Assembly: GCA_029259945.1 (NCBI GenBank)
Contig: JAJDEF010000037.1
Span: 1 to 64,000, forward strand
Source of the DNA: Planctomycetota bacterium
Lineage (GTDB): Bacteria > Planctomycetota > Planctomycetia > Pirellulales > Lacipirellulaceae
DNA: 64,000 bases
Direction: 5' to 3'
Shown piece after piece: positions 1 through 9,429 of this stretch (within the stretch, counting starts at the first letter, position 1; every line of letters begins with the position of its first letter). The notes below the pieces were generated by a model that worked only from the letters and a program-made list of their open reading frames with translations, had not been told where the DNA came from and made no database searches. Position numbers and translations under genes: made by a program.

Positions 1-755
1 CAACCCGCGCTTCAACCTGCTCATGGGTAGTTCACCTGGTTTCGCGTCTACCACGCACGACCAATTGTCGCCCTATTAAGACTCGGTTTCCCTGAGGCTT
101 CGGCCCGTAAGGCCTTAACCGAGCCGCACACGGTAACTCGCCGGATCATTATGCAAAAGGCACGCCGTCACACATTCCCCGAAGGGCATAGTGCTCCGAC
201 CGCTTGTAAGCGCATGGTTTCAGGTTCACATTCCTCCCCTAGCAGGGGTTCTTCTCATCTTTCAGTCGCCATACTGAGTTCACTATCGGTCAGCAGAGAG
301 TATTTAGCCTTACGGGATGGTCCCCGTAGATTCAGTCCGGATTCCACGTGGCCGGACCTACTCAGGTACCTCTCGGGAGATTGTCAGATTTCACTTACGG
401 GACTGTCACCCTCTGTGGTTCAACTTTCCAGAAGATTCTGTTACCCAACAATTTTCTCACTCCCATGTGAGAGGCCCTACAACCCCGCGAAGGAAACCTT
501 CACGGTTTGGGCTATTTCCCCTTCGCTCGCCGCTACTAAGGAAATCGATTTTTCTTTCTACTCCTACGGTTACTTAGATGTTTCAGTTCACCGCGTTTGC
601 CACATGCAGCTATGTATTCACTGCATGTCATTCGGGAATCTCGGGATCAATACTTGTTTGTCAACTCCCCCGAGCTTTTCGCAGACTTCCACGCCCTTCA
701 TCGCCTTCTGATGCCAAGACATCCCCCATGCGCCCTTCATAACTTGGCCACATTT
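1..755 (-). rRNA. rrl: 23S ribosomal RNA, 5' part (gene runs off the window start)
   Basis: Read on the minus strand, the sequence from about 755 downward matches the conserved 5' end of bacterial 23S rRNA: a GGCCAAGTTATGAAGGGCGC-type start, then GGGGGATGTCTTGGCATC and GAAGGCGATGAAGGGCGTG. The 5' end is placed at about 755 by alignment from memory and may be off by some bases. No 16S rRNA or tRNA lies upstream; the next gene upstream is a protein gene at 1243-1749. This is therefore a 23S gene unlinked from 16S, an arrangement known in planctomycetes. The 3' two thirds and any 5S gene lie outside the window. Confidence 0.95.
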
Positions 756-1077
756 ATCCAATGCTCTTCTTGCTGCCGATCCAAAAATGAACCTGCTTCA
801 GAGTTGCACCAAATAAATGGTGTTATAAATTGAAGACTTTGCTCCCTTGGTTGCCGTGAGCTTGCGCTTACGCCTCCCTCGGGGTCTTCGAGCAACGCTT
901 GTTTGATCCTTGTAATCTAAGGACAAAGGAGATTCGAACAGACATACTTGCCACCCAAGGAAACTCGCAAGCTAGAACGTATGCGAGACCGCGGGCAGCG
1001 CCTGAACGAATTTCAGATGCCACTCTTGCTAGTTACACCAAATTGTCAAAGAACTCTTAGTCAATCGGACGATTGAC
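756..1077 (-). promoter_or_regulatory. 23S rRNA leader with boxA-like antitermination signal and hairpin
   Basis: This gap of nearly 490 bases between the 23S gene and the next coding region holds no supportable protein gene. On the minus strand at 1053-1041 it carries TTCTTTGACAATT, close to rRNA boxA elements (TGCTCTTTAACA in E. coli). Just upstream, at 1060-1077, is a perfect 8-bp hairpin (GTCAATCG, GA, CGATTGAC), placed as boxB is before boxA in nut sites. The order hairpin-boxA-rRNA suggests that this 23S gene has its own antiterminated transcript. The promoter itself could not be fixed. Confidence 0.55.
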
Positions 1078-1151
1078 CGCAGCCACTTGAGCCGCTCTGC
1101 AATCTCGGAAACCGGCCCTGCCAAAGGCAAAGCAGACTTACCGAAAGTGAG

Positions 1152-1185
1152 CAGAGGCTCGTAAGGCTGACCTTACGGGCCTCTG
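1152..1185 (-). terminator. Strong hairpin between the membrane protein gene and the 23S leader
   Basis: A 15-bp stem (CAGAGGCTCGTAAGG against CCTTACGGGCCTCTG, one G-T type mismatch, four-base loop) lies about 60 bases past the stop of the minus-strand gene at 1243 and before the 23S leader. The trailing T tract is short, so this is a likely but not typical intrinsic terminator that would insulate the rRNA transcript. Confidence 0.5.
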
Positions 1186-1242
1186 ACCACCAATGGTTGC
1201 GAGCCTCAGATAATAGCGAGTTTCTTGGAACTGTAAAAGGGG

Positions 1243-1749
1243 TTATTTCAAGTTCTCGGAAGAATTTATAGCATCGGCCTGGGGCCCCGAACCCTGGGAC
1301 AGTTTCTGCCGCTCGAAATACCGGCGGGCCAGGATGCAGATGGTGCCATTTGCGGTGGCTGTGGCGGCAATCATTGCGAAATCAGTCCACACCGCCCAGG
1401 CCTGCCCGAAGCCAGTCAATCGGTGAAAACCATTCATATACTGGCCCCCGATGCCAGTCCACATGGACGAGGCGACTAAGCCTGCACCGATGCAAAAAGC
1501 TCGCTGATCTCCCTGGGCGAAAAACAGGCCGGCCAACAACCAGCCCGTCGCGACGAACCAGAGCAATCCGACCAGGAGCTGGCTAAACGCCGACGGAAGA
1601 ATCGTGACAAATCCACACCACACGGCAAAAGCGGTCATGGTGACCAGCATGCTGCGCAAGCTGAAACGCAGAGAGGGTAGCCGTAGAAGTTTTGAGTCGG
1701 GTGGTCGGTTCGGCATGGAATCTTCGCTACGGATGGCATGAACTGCCAT
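1243..1749 (-). CDS. Conserved planctomycete-type membrane protein, function unknown
   Basis: A 168-residue protein with three or four hydrophobic segments. The first begins with FSLRSMLVTMTAFAVWCG, a pattern I know from many small planctomycete membrane proteins of unknown function (RFSLRxLLxxMT...). A charged and polar tail follows. No catalytic motif is visible. Neither the first ATG nor a second ATG at 1716 has a good ribosome binding site; the second would put the FSLR motif about 17 residues from the N-terminus, as is usual in this group. It stands alone upstream of the 23S unit. Confidence 0.65.
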   Translation of the reverse strand: MAVHAIRSEDSMPNRPPDSKLLRLPSLRFSLRSMLVTMTAFAVWCGFVTILPSAFSQLLVGLLWFVATGWLLAGLFFAQGDQRAFCIGAGLVASSMWTGIGGQYMNGFHRLTGFGQAWAVWTDFAMIAATATANGTICILARRYFERQKLSQGSGPQADAINSSENLK

Positions 1750-1795
1750 GCATCATAGCAGCATTATCCAACGCAACCAACAATACCAAGTGCTA

Positions 1796-3322
1796 TCAGC
1801 TGACCCCAGCAGTCGCTTCGACTTGCTGATTCACGCTTGTTTTGGCGCGGGCGATCATGGTGGCTGCCTCGTCGTCAGGCTTTACCTCGGTCACCGCTTG
1901 AGAAATGCCTAATCGAAGATTCTTACCACCCAGCGGAATCACGCAACTGGCAACTGCCTCCTCCACTCGATTGCCAACTAGCTTTGCTTCTTGCTCAGTG
2001 CTGCCTGGCAGCATCACGATAAACTCGCCGTTGCTAAGTTTTCCGAGAAGGTCCATGTCTCGAAGCGTCGAACGGATGAACTGGGCAACGGACTCAAGCA
2101 ACAATTTCCCGACTGCGTTACCGTACTCTTCTTCAAGACTAACGAAGTCATTAATGCCTAGATACATGACCGATAACGGTGCGCCAAAACGGTGACTTTC
2201 GTTGATTCGACGATGAAGCTCTCCAGAGAAAACCGCTTGATCGGGTAAGCTGCTGAAGTCGACAGGCTTTACCGCCTCTTGAGTTGAAGTCTCAGATACT
2301 TGACCAGCAGACGAAGTCGGCTTGGCCGTAGCTGTGTCTTCGACCGAGCGGCATCGTTCGCCATCCTGCCAATACGAGCGGTTTCGGCCAGCTTCTTTCG
2401 CCGCATAAACGGCATCGTCGGCCCGGCGCACGACCACCGCAGAGTCCTCCCCCGTGGCAACCTCGGCGACTCCAATACTCGCCGTTACTTTGAGCATCTT
2501 CCCCTCGAATTCGACTTCCATCGCCTCGACTGCTTGGCGAACACGCTCGGCAGCTATTCGTGCTTGGTCGATTTTTGTGTTTGGCATCACTAGAGCAAAT
2601 TCTTCGCCGCCGTAGCGGCAGGGAATGTCCTCGCCCTTGACGGCTGCAGACATCGTCTGGCCCACTTGGCGAAGCACCTCGTCGCCTGCTTGATGGCCGT
2701 GGGTATCGTTGAATTTTTTGAAGTGGTCGACATCGAAAATCAGCAGGCTGAAGGGCCGTTTCTGGCCAGCAAATGCCTTGCTATTCGAAGCCATGGCGTC
2801 GTCAAACGCTCGCCGGTTGGGCAATTTGGTCAATACGTCGGTGCAAGCCTCTGATTGCTTGGTACGTATTTCGTCAGCTTGCGTTTGGATTTTCTGCTCT
2901 GCATCAGCTAGGCGACTTTGGAGCTTGTCGTTGGCCGACAACATCTGGGCAACGGCATCCATGACAACCGAGCTGGCCCCTTCAGCCCCTTCTTCTAGGT
3001 TGTTTAAATTCCCAGAGATGTCAGCGATCATCGTATTGTGCTCGCCGATCTCCGTGGCAACGTTCATCGCTAAATCGCGTAACTGCATCGCAGCCATGCT
3101 GGCACGTTCTGCTTCGTTTTCGGCAGCTTCTTTTTCGCGAATCGCTTCCGGCGCAGGCTCATTCGCAGGAGCCGCTCCTGAGGGGGCGGCTGTGTTTTGC
3201 ACGACACCGACCACATTGCGCTGGTACCAAATCGCGCTAAAAAAGCCGATAGTCAATGCAACAAGCGCCAAAGCCATGTCGATTAACAGGTAGGTGGTAG
3301 AAACACCAAGGATAGGCAGCAT
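1796..3322 (-). CDS. Membrane-anchored diguanylate cyclase with tandem GGDEF domains
   Basis: Makes the second messenger c-di-GMP from two GTP. The 508-residue protein has one N-terminal membrane segment (about residues 8-35), an Ala/Glu-rich coiled-coil linker to about 155, a first GGDEF domain (165-320) with an intact GGEEF at about 238-242 and the metal-binding DVDHFK near 197, and a second GGDEF-like domain (365-505) where the motif is SNGEF at about 430. The second is probably inactive and may bind nucleotide or dimerise. The inhibitory RxxD site before GGEEF reads KGED, so product feedback may be weak. It is transcribed alone; the leader may hold an attenuator. Confidence 0.9.
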   Translation of the reverse strand: MLPILGVSTTYLLIDMALALVALTIGFFSAIWYQRNVVGVVQNTAAPSGAAPANEPAPEAIREKEAAENEAERASMAAMQLRDLAMNVATEIGEHNTMIADISGNLNNLEEGAEGASSVVMDAVAQMLSANDKLQSRLADAEQKIQTQADEIRTKQSEACTDVLTKLPNRRAFDDAMASNSKAFAGQKRPFSLLIFDVDHFKKFNDTHGHQAGDEVLRQVGQTMSAAVKGEDIPCRYGGEEFALVMPNTKIDQARIAAERVRQAVEAMEVEFEGKMLKVTASIGVAEVATGEDSAVVVRRADDAVYAAKEAGRNRSYWQDGERCRSVEDTATAKPTSSAGQVSETSTQEAVKPVDFSSLPDQAVFSGELHRRINESHRFGAPLSVMYLGINDFVSLEEEYGNAVGKLLLESVAQFIRSTLRDMDLLGKLSNGEFIVMLPGSTEQEAKLVGNRVEEAVASCVIPLGGKNLRLGISQAVTEVKPDDEAATMIARAKTSVNQQVEATAGVS

Positions 3323-3407
3323 GATGAATATTCTTCCTAGTAGTTTGTCAAAATCTATCTTGGAACTCTAACAAGCCTGGTGAACTATACGGTACGCCTA
3401 CGCTCAA

Positions 3408-3479
3408 TCAAAAAAAAACGACGGGCTCACCTTTGTGAGGCTTGTGAAGAAAGAGTACGTTGCGACATAGACGTGTCAA
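3408..3479 (-). promoter_or_regulatory. Candidate promoter followed at once by a terminator-like hairpin, upstream of the GGDEF gene
   Basis: On the minus strand TTGACA (3479-3474) and TACTCT (3457-3452) are 16 bases apart and form a plausible sigma-70 promoter. About 10 bases further, a short stem (3441-3424, one mismatch) is followed within six bases by nine T residues (3418-3410). If both are real, most transcripts would stop before the GGDEF gene, which suggests attenuation. The rest of the gap, 3480-3836, shows nothing I can name apart from an AACCGT/ACGGTT mini-hairpin near 3550. Confidence 0.3.
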
Positions 3480-3836
3480 ACACTTTTCACGGGTATATCC
3501 CCCAATAGCGTGAACACTCCGTCCCCACTACCAAAGGAGGTCAGATAAAACCGTTTTTGACGGTTATCGACTCGTCCAGCATGCGAATATTACCGTTTAA
3601 CGGACCAAACTGGAGTGTGCTAATCAGGCTGGCTTGAGCTGGGGGAGGGAATCTTCATTGCGCCCTCTAGGCCGCGGTAAAAAATCAAGGAATTTGCTTG
3701 GCCTTAGTATTTTCTAGGCGGGTTGGACTTGAGAATACGGCTCCTCCCTTTGCGTGGAATTACCAGAGCATTGGAACCGCTCAAGGCAATTCTCAATGGT
3801 AAATCCTGATTCATACCTGTGCGTGTGGTGCATCTT

Positions 3837-5537
3837 ATGTCAACTAAGTCGATCTCTCTTGCTACGCTGCTAGTTCTGGCGCAGGTCAGCATATCTGTGG
3901 CCGCCCTTCCCCTGAACTCGCGCGGTTGGCAGACCGTGCCCAATGTAATTCGTACGGACGGAATCGAGTCGTTTGTTGTGGAAGTTGAGACCAGCAGCCC
4001 TGTGGCTGGTGTCACACTCGACGGGTTCTCTCTCGAGTTTAATTTTTCAGGTGGGCCAGCACTTCGTGATGATGGCTTGGGAAGTGACCGTGTGGCGAGC
4101 GACTCCATTTATACATCCGAGCCAATCACCTACAACACAAACTCTCCTTTCCCGTTATTCCCCAACTTCCGTAACGATCCGAATAGTCCCGCAGGACTTA
4201 ACATCCAATCAATGGGAACGTTGACGATCCAGGAACTGGATGCTTCGGAGACGACATTCTTAGCTGGACCAGAAATTGGTCTTCTTCGGTCCGACATCCC
4301 AACGACTCAAGTCCAGTCGTTGTCGCCCGATATCGCTGTATCTTCGAATCTGATCAACATCCGCACTTCCGAGCGGAATACACAGCTAGGACTCCGCGGT
4401 CCCGGGGGAGATCTCGGAGATCTCACCCAGATTACGCAGCCAATCTACGACGTTCTGCCCGACGCATTCGACATGCTGATGTTGTTTTCGACGAACAAGA
4501 TCGAAAACGACAACCGAGTCGCTTCGTCCAATTTCTTCGCCGGTAAGCACGGGTCGATACTGGTAGATTACAGCGGGACAGGCCTCGCCCAGAGAGACAA
4601 CACTGCACTGTATGGCAGTGCCGGAAAGCTGCTGGGCATAAGCCACCTGGATACTATGAAACGGGGTATTTCCGGCCGCGTCATAACACATGAAATCTTG
4701 CATCAATGGTCCATGCACCTCGATCCCTCGCTTGGGATTGGTAGTTGCTGCCACCCGAGCAACTGGAGTAACGTCGGGAGTTTGCTGGGAGGGTTTGAGT
4801 GGATCGACAATGGCGATGGCACTTATACAATCAACAGCGGAGAAGGTGTTAATGAGGCAACTAATATTTCTGAGCTCGATGCTTATATGATGGGTCTCAC
4901 GGATGGCAGCAACCTCGGTACCATTCTCACATACGACCAGTCGAGTACTCCCCCGGGAACGAAGATCTTGAACAACGAACCGATTACCCAAGCTGAAATC
5001 GTCACGACGGTAACGCTCGAAGACATCCAGGCGATTCATGGCGTACGGACGCCAACCCCCGACGTGGCTCAAAAAGATTTCTCGCTCGGATTTGTCGCCG
5101 AAAGCCACGAGCGAATGCTGACACCTACCGAGATGACTTTCTACAATATCTTGGCAGAGCACTATACGTCGGAGGTTCCCGTAGGAGAGCCCGATCCCAA
5201 AGTCGGGGAAAACTGGGTGCCAATCACACGGTTCTTCGGCCACGGAACAACTTGGTCCAGCGCGATCCCCCTAACGACGACGATTCCAGGAGACTACAAC
5301 GGTGACGGCAATGTAGACGGCAATGATTTCCTCGCGTGGCAACGGGGCGAATCACCCAATCCACTGAGTGCCTTGGACCTGACCGATTGGGAGGTGAATT
5401 TCGGCACGAGCGGTGTGCCTAGCCCTGGCCAAACGCTGTCCGTTCCTGAGCCGACCTCCTTGCTGCTATTCGCCACGGCAATCCTCGCTTTCTCTGCGAA
5501 TGCAATTAGGCCCGCGCGCTCAACAACGTGCTTATGA
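3837..5537 (+). CDS. Secreted zinc metalloprotease-like protein with dockerin-like loop and PEP-CTERM tail
   Basis: The 566-residue protein has a signal peptide (about 1-23), an Ig-like or beta-rich N-terminal part, and a zinc site HEILH at about 285-289. Some 70 residues on, SELDAYMMGL resembles the segment that supplies the third, glutamate ligand in gluzincin peptidases. Near 490-525 lies a calcium loop DYNGDGNVDGNDF, the half-dockerin typical of planctomycete exoproteins. The C-terminus is VPEPTSLLLF, a hydrophobic stretch and an Arg-rich end: a PEP-CTERM signal for exosortase processing. The start is the ATG at 3837, which places the signal peptide properly; a GTG at 3819 is upstream. 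Substrate unknown. Confidence 0.75.
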   Translation: MSTKSISLATLLVLAQVSISVAALPLNSRGWQTVPNVIRTDGIESFVVEVETSSPVAGVTLDGFSLEFNFSGGPALRDDGLGSDRVASDSIYTSEPITYNTNSPFPLFPNFRNDPNSPAGLNIQSMGTLTIQELDASETTFLAGPEIGLLRSDIPTTQVQSLSPDIAVSSNLINIRTSERNTQLGLRGPGGDLGDLTQITQPIYDVLPDAFDMLMLFSTNKIENDNRVASSNFFAGKHGSILVDYSGTGLAQRDNTALYGSAGKLLGISHLDTMKRGISGRVITHEILHQWSMHLDPSLGIGSCCHPSNWSNVGSLLGGFEWIDNGDGTYTINSGEGVNEATNISELDAYMMGLTDGSNLGTILTYDQSSTPPGTKILNNEPITQAEIVTTVTLEDIQAIHGVRTPTPDVAQKDFSLGFVAESHERMLTPTEMTFYNILAEHYTSEVPVGEPDPKVGENWVPITRFFGHGTTWSSAIPLTTTIPGDYNGDGNVDGNDFLAWQRGESPNPLSALDLTDWEVNFGTSGVPSPGQTLSVPEPTSLLLFATAILAFSANAIRPARSTTCL

Positions 5538-5654
5538 TTTACCTCACGTAGCACCCAGGGCCAACACCTCGGCGGTAGCTGAAAACCAGAACCACGGCAG
5601 CTTTGCGATTCTACACACTGTCACCAACGGCATGTTGTGTAGTCCCCTCCAGCC

Positions 5655-6971
5655 CTACTCAACACGAATCTGAGTCGACAATCCGTAGCCTGATGGGCCG
5701 AATGAGTAGGTCGCTTCGGCATAAAACGCGATGTGTCCACTCGCAGGAGGCTCGACGAGGGCCACTGCCTTCCCTTTTATCCCTACATCCATGTTGATTG
5801 CCGTCCATTTCGAGGACCGAAAATCTGTCGATTCCGACTTGGCAATCCAGAGCCGAAATCTCTGCGTCGGCTCGTTTGATTCCACCGACAAGCGGAATTT
5901 CTCGCCCTCGTCATCATGCTTCCAACTTAACACCGGCAAGGGGGTCTTGGTTGCTACTCGCTGCGAAAAAATAGCCAGTGTCGTAAAGGCATCGATCACA
6001 CCACCGCCCAGATCATGGCCCGCATTCGGAACATAAAGCGCATACTTGAGGCCCACTAAACCGTCCCAATACTGATTCATGGCATCAACGACCCAATATC
6101 GATCATTGGTGCCATTGATCAGCAACTTCGGCATCGTCAGATGCTCGCGATAAGTGTAGGGATCAACCCACCCCCACAACGGGTAGTCCGCGTCCTCTTC
6201 TACCTTCTTGACCAAGCCTTTGCTCGTATAGTCGATAATTTGTTCGCTGTACTTGCCCCATCGCTCCAGTTGACCTTCGAGCTGAGGTTGCAAATTCGGC
6301 ATGTCGATGACGATGGGTGCCACACCTGCCACGCGTGGATCGACCGCCGCAGTCAACCAACTCGTCCAACCTCGCTTCGACACACCGGCAACTACAAACT
6401 GATTGATTTCAGTTTCAAAATGTTGTTTGGCGATTTCGCTGACGGCATCCATCGCTCGGACGGCACTTTTGACCATGGGAAACAGCAACGGCCAAGTCGT
6501 ATCTTTTGTTTCGAGATACTTGAGAAACGTCTCGGTAATTAAATCGTCTTCGACGCGACCGCCCAGCAAAGGCTGGTTCGGCACATGATGGAGGAACACA
6601 CATGGCATCTGCGCCAAAGTTGCTAACCTAGTTCCCTTCCATAGGTCACTCTCGCCTACTCGACCTCCTGTCTGGCCGCCAGTGATAAACAGCAAAACCG
6701 TGTTTTTATGCTTGACCTTAGGTGGCAAAAACAGACTCAAGGTGTGCTCCCACTTCATGTCATGCCACGTCTGCGACGTCAAACCGATGTCGACCACGGT
6801 ACATCCATGTTGGATACTCTCTCCACGCACCTTCCACTGATAACTATCATCCGGTGCGTTCACATATTCCTGTAGCGGTGTGATGATGGTCCCCGTTTTG
6901 GCTTCCTTCGCATTTAAATTCGCCGAAGTCATAACTGCCAATGTCAACATCATGCCGATCGTGTTTCGCAT
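5655..6971 (-). CDS. PhoPQ-activated pathogenicity-related protein (PqaA-like), alpha/beta hydrolase fold
   Basis: The family (PhoPQ_related) comprises exported alpha/beta-hydrolase-like proteins first seen in Salmonella; the reaction is unknown. The protein has a signal peptide (MRNTIGMMLTLAVM..., about 20 residues), a nucleophile-elbow-like GVSKRGW near residue 200, and GHD near the C-terminal third (NAGHDLGG), a likely catalytic histidine and part of the family pattern. The start at 6971 is chosen because it follows an AAAGG ribosome site by seven bases and begins the signal peptide; the open frame extends to 7052. It is transcribed alone, divergent from the symporter gene. Confidence 0.85.
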   Translation of the reverse strand: MRNTIGMMLTLAVMTSANLNAKEAKTGTIITPLQEYVNAPDDSYQWKVRGESIQHGCTVVDIGLTSQTWHDMKWEHTLSLFLPPKVKHKNTVLLFITGGQTGGRVGESDLWKGTRLATLAQMPCVFLHHVPNQPLLGGRVEDDLITETFLKYLETKDTTWPLLFPMVKSAVRAMDAVSEIAKQHFETEINQFVVAGVSKRGWTSWLTAAVDPRVAGVAPIVIDMPNLQPQLEGQLERWGKYSEQIIDYTSKGLVKKVEEDADYPLWGWVDPYTYREHLTMPKLLINGTNDRYWVVDAMNQYWDGLVGLKYALYVPNAGHDLGGGVIDAFTTLAIFSQRVATKTPLPVLSWKHDDEGEKFRLSVESNEPTQRFRLWIAKSESTDFRSSKWTAINMDVGIKGKAVALVEPPASGHIAFYAEATYSFGPSGYGLSTQIRVE

Positions 6972-7203
6972 GAAAAAACCTTTCGAGTAGTGTGTATTGG
7001 GAACTAGAGAAGGGAAGAAAATCCTGAGAACCGTTTGAAGGGGGATGGTCATTCTGGATTCGGAAATTCCGAACCTGAGGGACTGATCTATGGGTTTACT
7101 TTGACGGAAGTCGTTTGTGTACTGCTAGAGACTCTGCTATGGTAGGCACTAGGTACCAACAAGCATAGTATTCTGGCGTTCGTTTTTGCAACGAGGGGTT
7201 TCT

Positions 7204-8814
7204 ATGTATGCTGTCACTGTTGGTTCATTTCTTTTCTTTACCGGGCTCGTAGGCGCGTTGACTTGGTTTTTTACGCGACGCGACGACCATTCGAGCAGCC
7301 AAGGGTTTTTTTTAGGGGGCCGCTCGCTCACCTTTCCGCTAATCGCTGGTTCGCTCTTGCTGACCAACCTTTCGACCGAACAGATGGTCGGCTTGAACGG
7401 GGCGGCGTTCACCAATGGCTTTTGTGTCATGGTGTGGGAAGTCGTCGCGGTGATTGCCCTTGTGGCGATGGCGTTGTTCTTTTTGCCGCGATTTCTCAAA
7501 AGTGGCGTCGCTACGGTACCCCAGTATTTAGAAATACGGTTCGATCATCAAACTCAGGTGATCACCAATCTCATTTTCCTTGTAGCCTACGTCGGCATCC
7601 TGCTCCCGATTATTCTATACACGGGAGCCCGAGGGATGATCGGTATTCTCGACATCCAAGCCATGCTTGGCATCGAATCGGAATCGACCACCCTATGGCT
7701 AATTGTCTGGGCGGTCGGAATCCTGGGTTCAATCTACGCACTGTTTGGCGGTTTGCGGACGGTTGCGGTTTCAGACACGCTCAACGGAATCGGGCTACTG
7801 GTGGGCGGTTTTCTCATCACCACTTTTGCCTTATCACAGCTAGGTGGCGATGCGGGGATTTCAGGAGGAGCCAACCTGCTCTTCGAGCAGCAAAAAGAAC
7901 GATTCAACTCCATTGGTGGCTCGGCTTCTTCGGTTCCGTTTGGAACCGTTTTCTCTGGAATATTTTTGCTAAACCTATTCTACTGGACCACCAACCAGCA
8001 AATCATTCAGCGCACCTTCGGTGCGAGCAGTCTTGCCGAAGGCCAGAAAGGAGTGCTGCTCACCGGCGCCCTCAAGCTGCTGGGCCCTATGTATCTCGTC
8101 TTGCCAGGCATGATTGCTTACAGCATGTTTGCCGGTGAAAACATCAAGGCCGACCATGCCTACGGCCTGCTGGTCAATCGAGTGCTGCCTGAGCCGTTAA
8201 CCGGTTTCTTCGCAGCCGCGATGATCGGTGCGATACTTTCGAGTTTCAATTCGGCCCTGAATAGCTCTTGTACATTATTCAGTCTGGGAATGTATAAGAG
8301 TGTCATCCACAAGGCAGCGAGCGAGCAACAAGTGGTTCGTTCTGGGAAAATCTTCGGCTGGATTGTCGCCGTGGTGGCGATGAGCCTTGCACCGTTGTTG
8401 GCAAAGACGGAGAGCATTTTCGGTTATCTTCAGAAAATGAACGGGATGTATTTTATCCCGATATTTGCTGTCGTATTGGTTGGCATGCTCACAAGACGTG
8501 CTCCGCCGATCGCAGCCAAGTTTGGCTTGGTGGCTGGGTTTGTCGCGATTGCCGTTGGTTACTTTGTGTCGCCGTTTGATAAGATCGTTGCCTCAATGCA
8601 CGAGTTTCACTTCCTAGGAATCGTGTTCAGCTGGCTTGTGATTCTGATGCTGATTATTGCAGAGGTATGGCCACTTGAAAAAGAGTGGGTTCAGCAGGAC
8701 GTCGGAGCAGTAAACCTTACGCCTTGGCGTTATGCCAAACTTGCCGGCACGATCTTGGTGGCGATCGTCCTCGCAATCTACGTGGCGTTTGCCGACTTTT
8801 CGGTGCTTCCGTAG
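7204..8814 (+). CDS. Sodium:solute symporter family transporter (SLC5/SSS)
   Basis: An inner-membrane carrier of about 536 residues with 13-14 membrane spans, as in the SSS family (SGLT, YidK). Visible family marks include [28 protein letters not shown] in the first spans (only partly quoted: the LTNLSTEQ core is the helix-1 sodium-site region) and the [18 protein letters not shown] stretch near residue 350, typical of helix 8. It probably moves a sugar or similar solute with Na+. The ATG at 7204 follows GAGGGG by about six bases, so it is preferred over a TTG at 7186. Substrate cannot be told from sequence. Confidence 0.9.
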   Translation: MYAVTVGSFLFFTGLVGALTWFFTRRDDHSSSQGFFLGGRSLTFPLIAGSLLLTNLSTEQMVGLNGAAFTNGFCVMVWEVVAVIALVAMALFFLPRFLKSGVATVPQYLEIRFDHQTQVITNLIFLVAYVGILLPIILYTGARGMIGILDIQAMLGIESESTTLWLIVWAVGILGSIYALFGGLRTVAVSDTLNGIGLLVGGFLITTFALSQLGGDAGISGGANLLFEQQKERFNSIGGSASSVPFGTVFSGIFLLNLFYWTTNQQIIQRTFGASSLAEGQKGVLLTGALKLLGPMYLVLPGMIAYSMFAGENIKADHAYGLLVNRVLPEPLTGFFAAAMIGAILSSFNSALNSSCTLFSLGMYKSVIHKAASEQQVVRSGKIFGWIVAVVAMSLAPLLAKTESIFGYLQKMNGMYFIPIFAVVLVGMLTRRAPPIAAKFGLVAGFVAIAVGYFVSPFDKIVASMHEFHFLGIVFSWLVILMLIIAEVWPLEKEWVQQDVGAVNLTPWRYAKLAGTILVAIVLAIYVAFADFSVLP

Positions 8815-8835
8815 GAACGTGTAGTAGGCAGTCAA

Positions 8836-9216
8836 TCAAAGCAGACGAAGCTTGCAAGGGCGGACAAGGCGCTGAAATATCTTGTCTTCGCTTAGCAGAT
8901 ACCCATCGAGATCGATTGCGCACTGCGCGATGTGTGCGTCTGGCGTCGAAACCGTGAGGCCTTTGCGAGCTAGTTGACTACGCAGCAAGCCCACTCGCAA
9001 CCAATGCTCGACACTCGCATCGCAAAGGGGCAAATCACGCAAGAAATCCGCGAGCTGCTCCCGTTTGGTTTTGGTGAGCGAGCCACTCATCAACTCCGCA
9101 GCAACAACCGGTGAAAGAAAAACTCGGCCTTCCTGCAAAGCCAAGTCAAGATCCTTTTGCTCGCTGCCGGTGAAATAGGATATCCAAGAAGAGGTATCCA
9201 CCACGACCACATTCAC
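8836..9216 (-). CDS. vapC: VapC-type PIN-domain toxin ribonuclease
   Basis: A 126-residue PIN domain, the usual length for VapC toxins, which cut RNA and block translation when released from the antitoxin. The catalytic acids are visible: Asp7 in VVDTSSW, a Glu in AAELMSG, and Asp in STPDAHIAQCA near residue 95, with a further acid in the last third. The start overlaps the end of the antitoxin gene by four bases (9213-9216), so translation is coupled. Confidence 0.9.
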   Translation of the reverse strand: MNVVVVDTSSWISYFTGSEQKDLDLALQEGRVFLSPVVAAELMSGSLTKTKREQLADFLRDLPLCDASVEHWLRVGLLRSQLARKGLTVSTPDAHIAQCAIDLDGYLLSEDKIFQRLVRPCKLRLL

Positions 9217-9422
9217 GACCGACCACGTTCGCGACTAAGCCCAAGATCGATGTCCAGCGAAAGCTTACCACGAAGTCGCTGGGCTTTTTCATAAGCTCCA
9301 GTCCGTTTGACCAACTGGAGGCCGTAGATAAGGGTTTCGGTAATCCCCTTCTTCGTGACACTCCGCGCATCCAGCAACAGGTCTTCGGGAAGATTCGCGG
9401 TGGTTCGCTTGATGGTACTCAT
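9213..9422 (-). CDS. vapB: VapB-type antitoxin, probably from a leaderless transcript
   Basis: A 69-residue protein starting MSTIKRTTANLPEDLLLDA, the ribbon-helix-helix pattern of VapB antitoxins (beta strand, then two helices), with a charged C-terminal tail that would bind the PIN toxin. The frame also has an ATG at 9434, but that triplet sits inside the -10 box of the promoter, so the ATG at 9422 is the start. It is followed at a four-base overlap by vapC. The pair most likely represses its own promoter through the palindrome between -35 and -10. Confidence 0.85.
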   Translation of the reverse strand: MSTIKRTTANLPEDLLLDARSVTKKGITETLIYGLQLVKRTGAYEKAQRLRGKLSLDIDLGLSRERGRS

Positions 9423-9429
9423 ACACGCA

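Noticed and set aside
151..711. Plus-strand frame of 186 codons at the window start
   Set aside because: It lies wholly antisense to the 23S rRNA gene and has no protein-like features.
4386..5243. Minus-strand frame of 285 codons
   Set aside because: Antisense to the metalloprotease-like gene, which has signal peptide, zinc motif and sorting tail in the correct frame.
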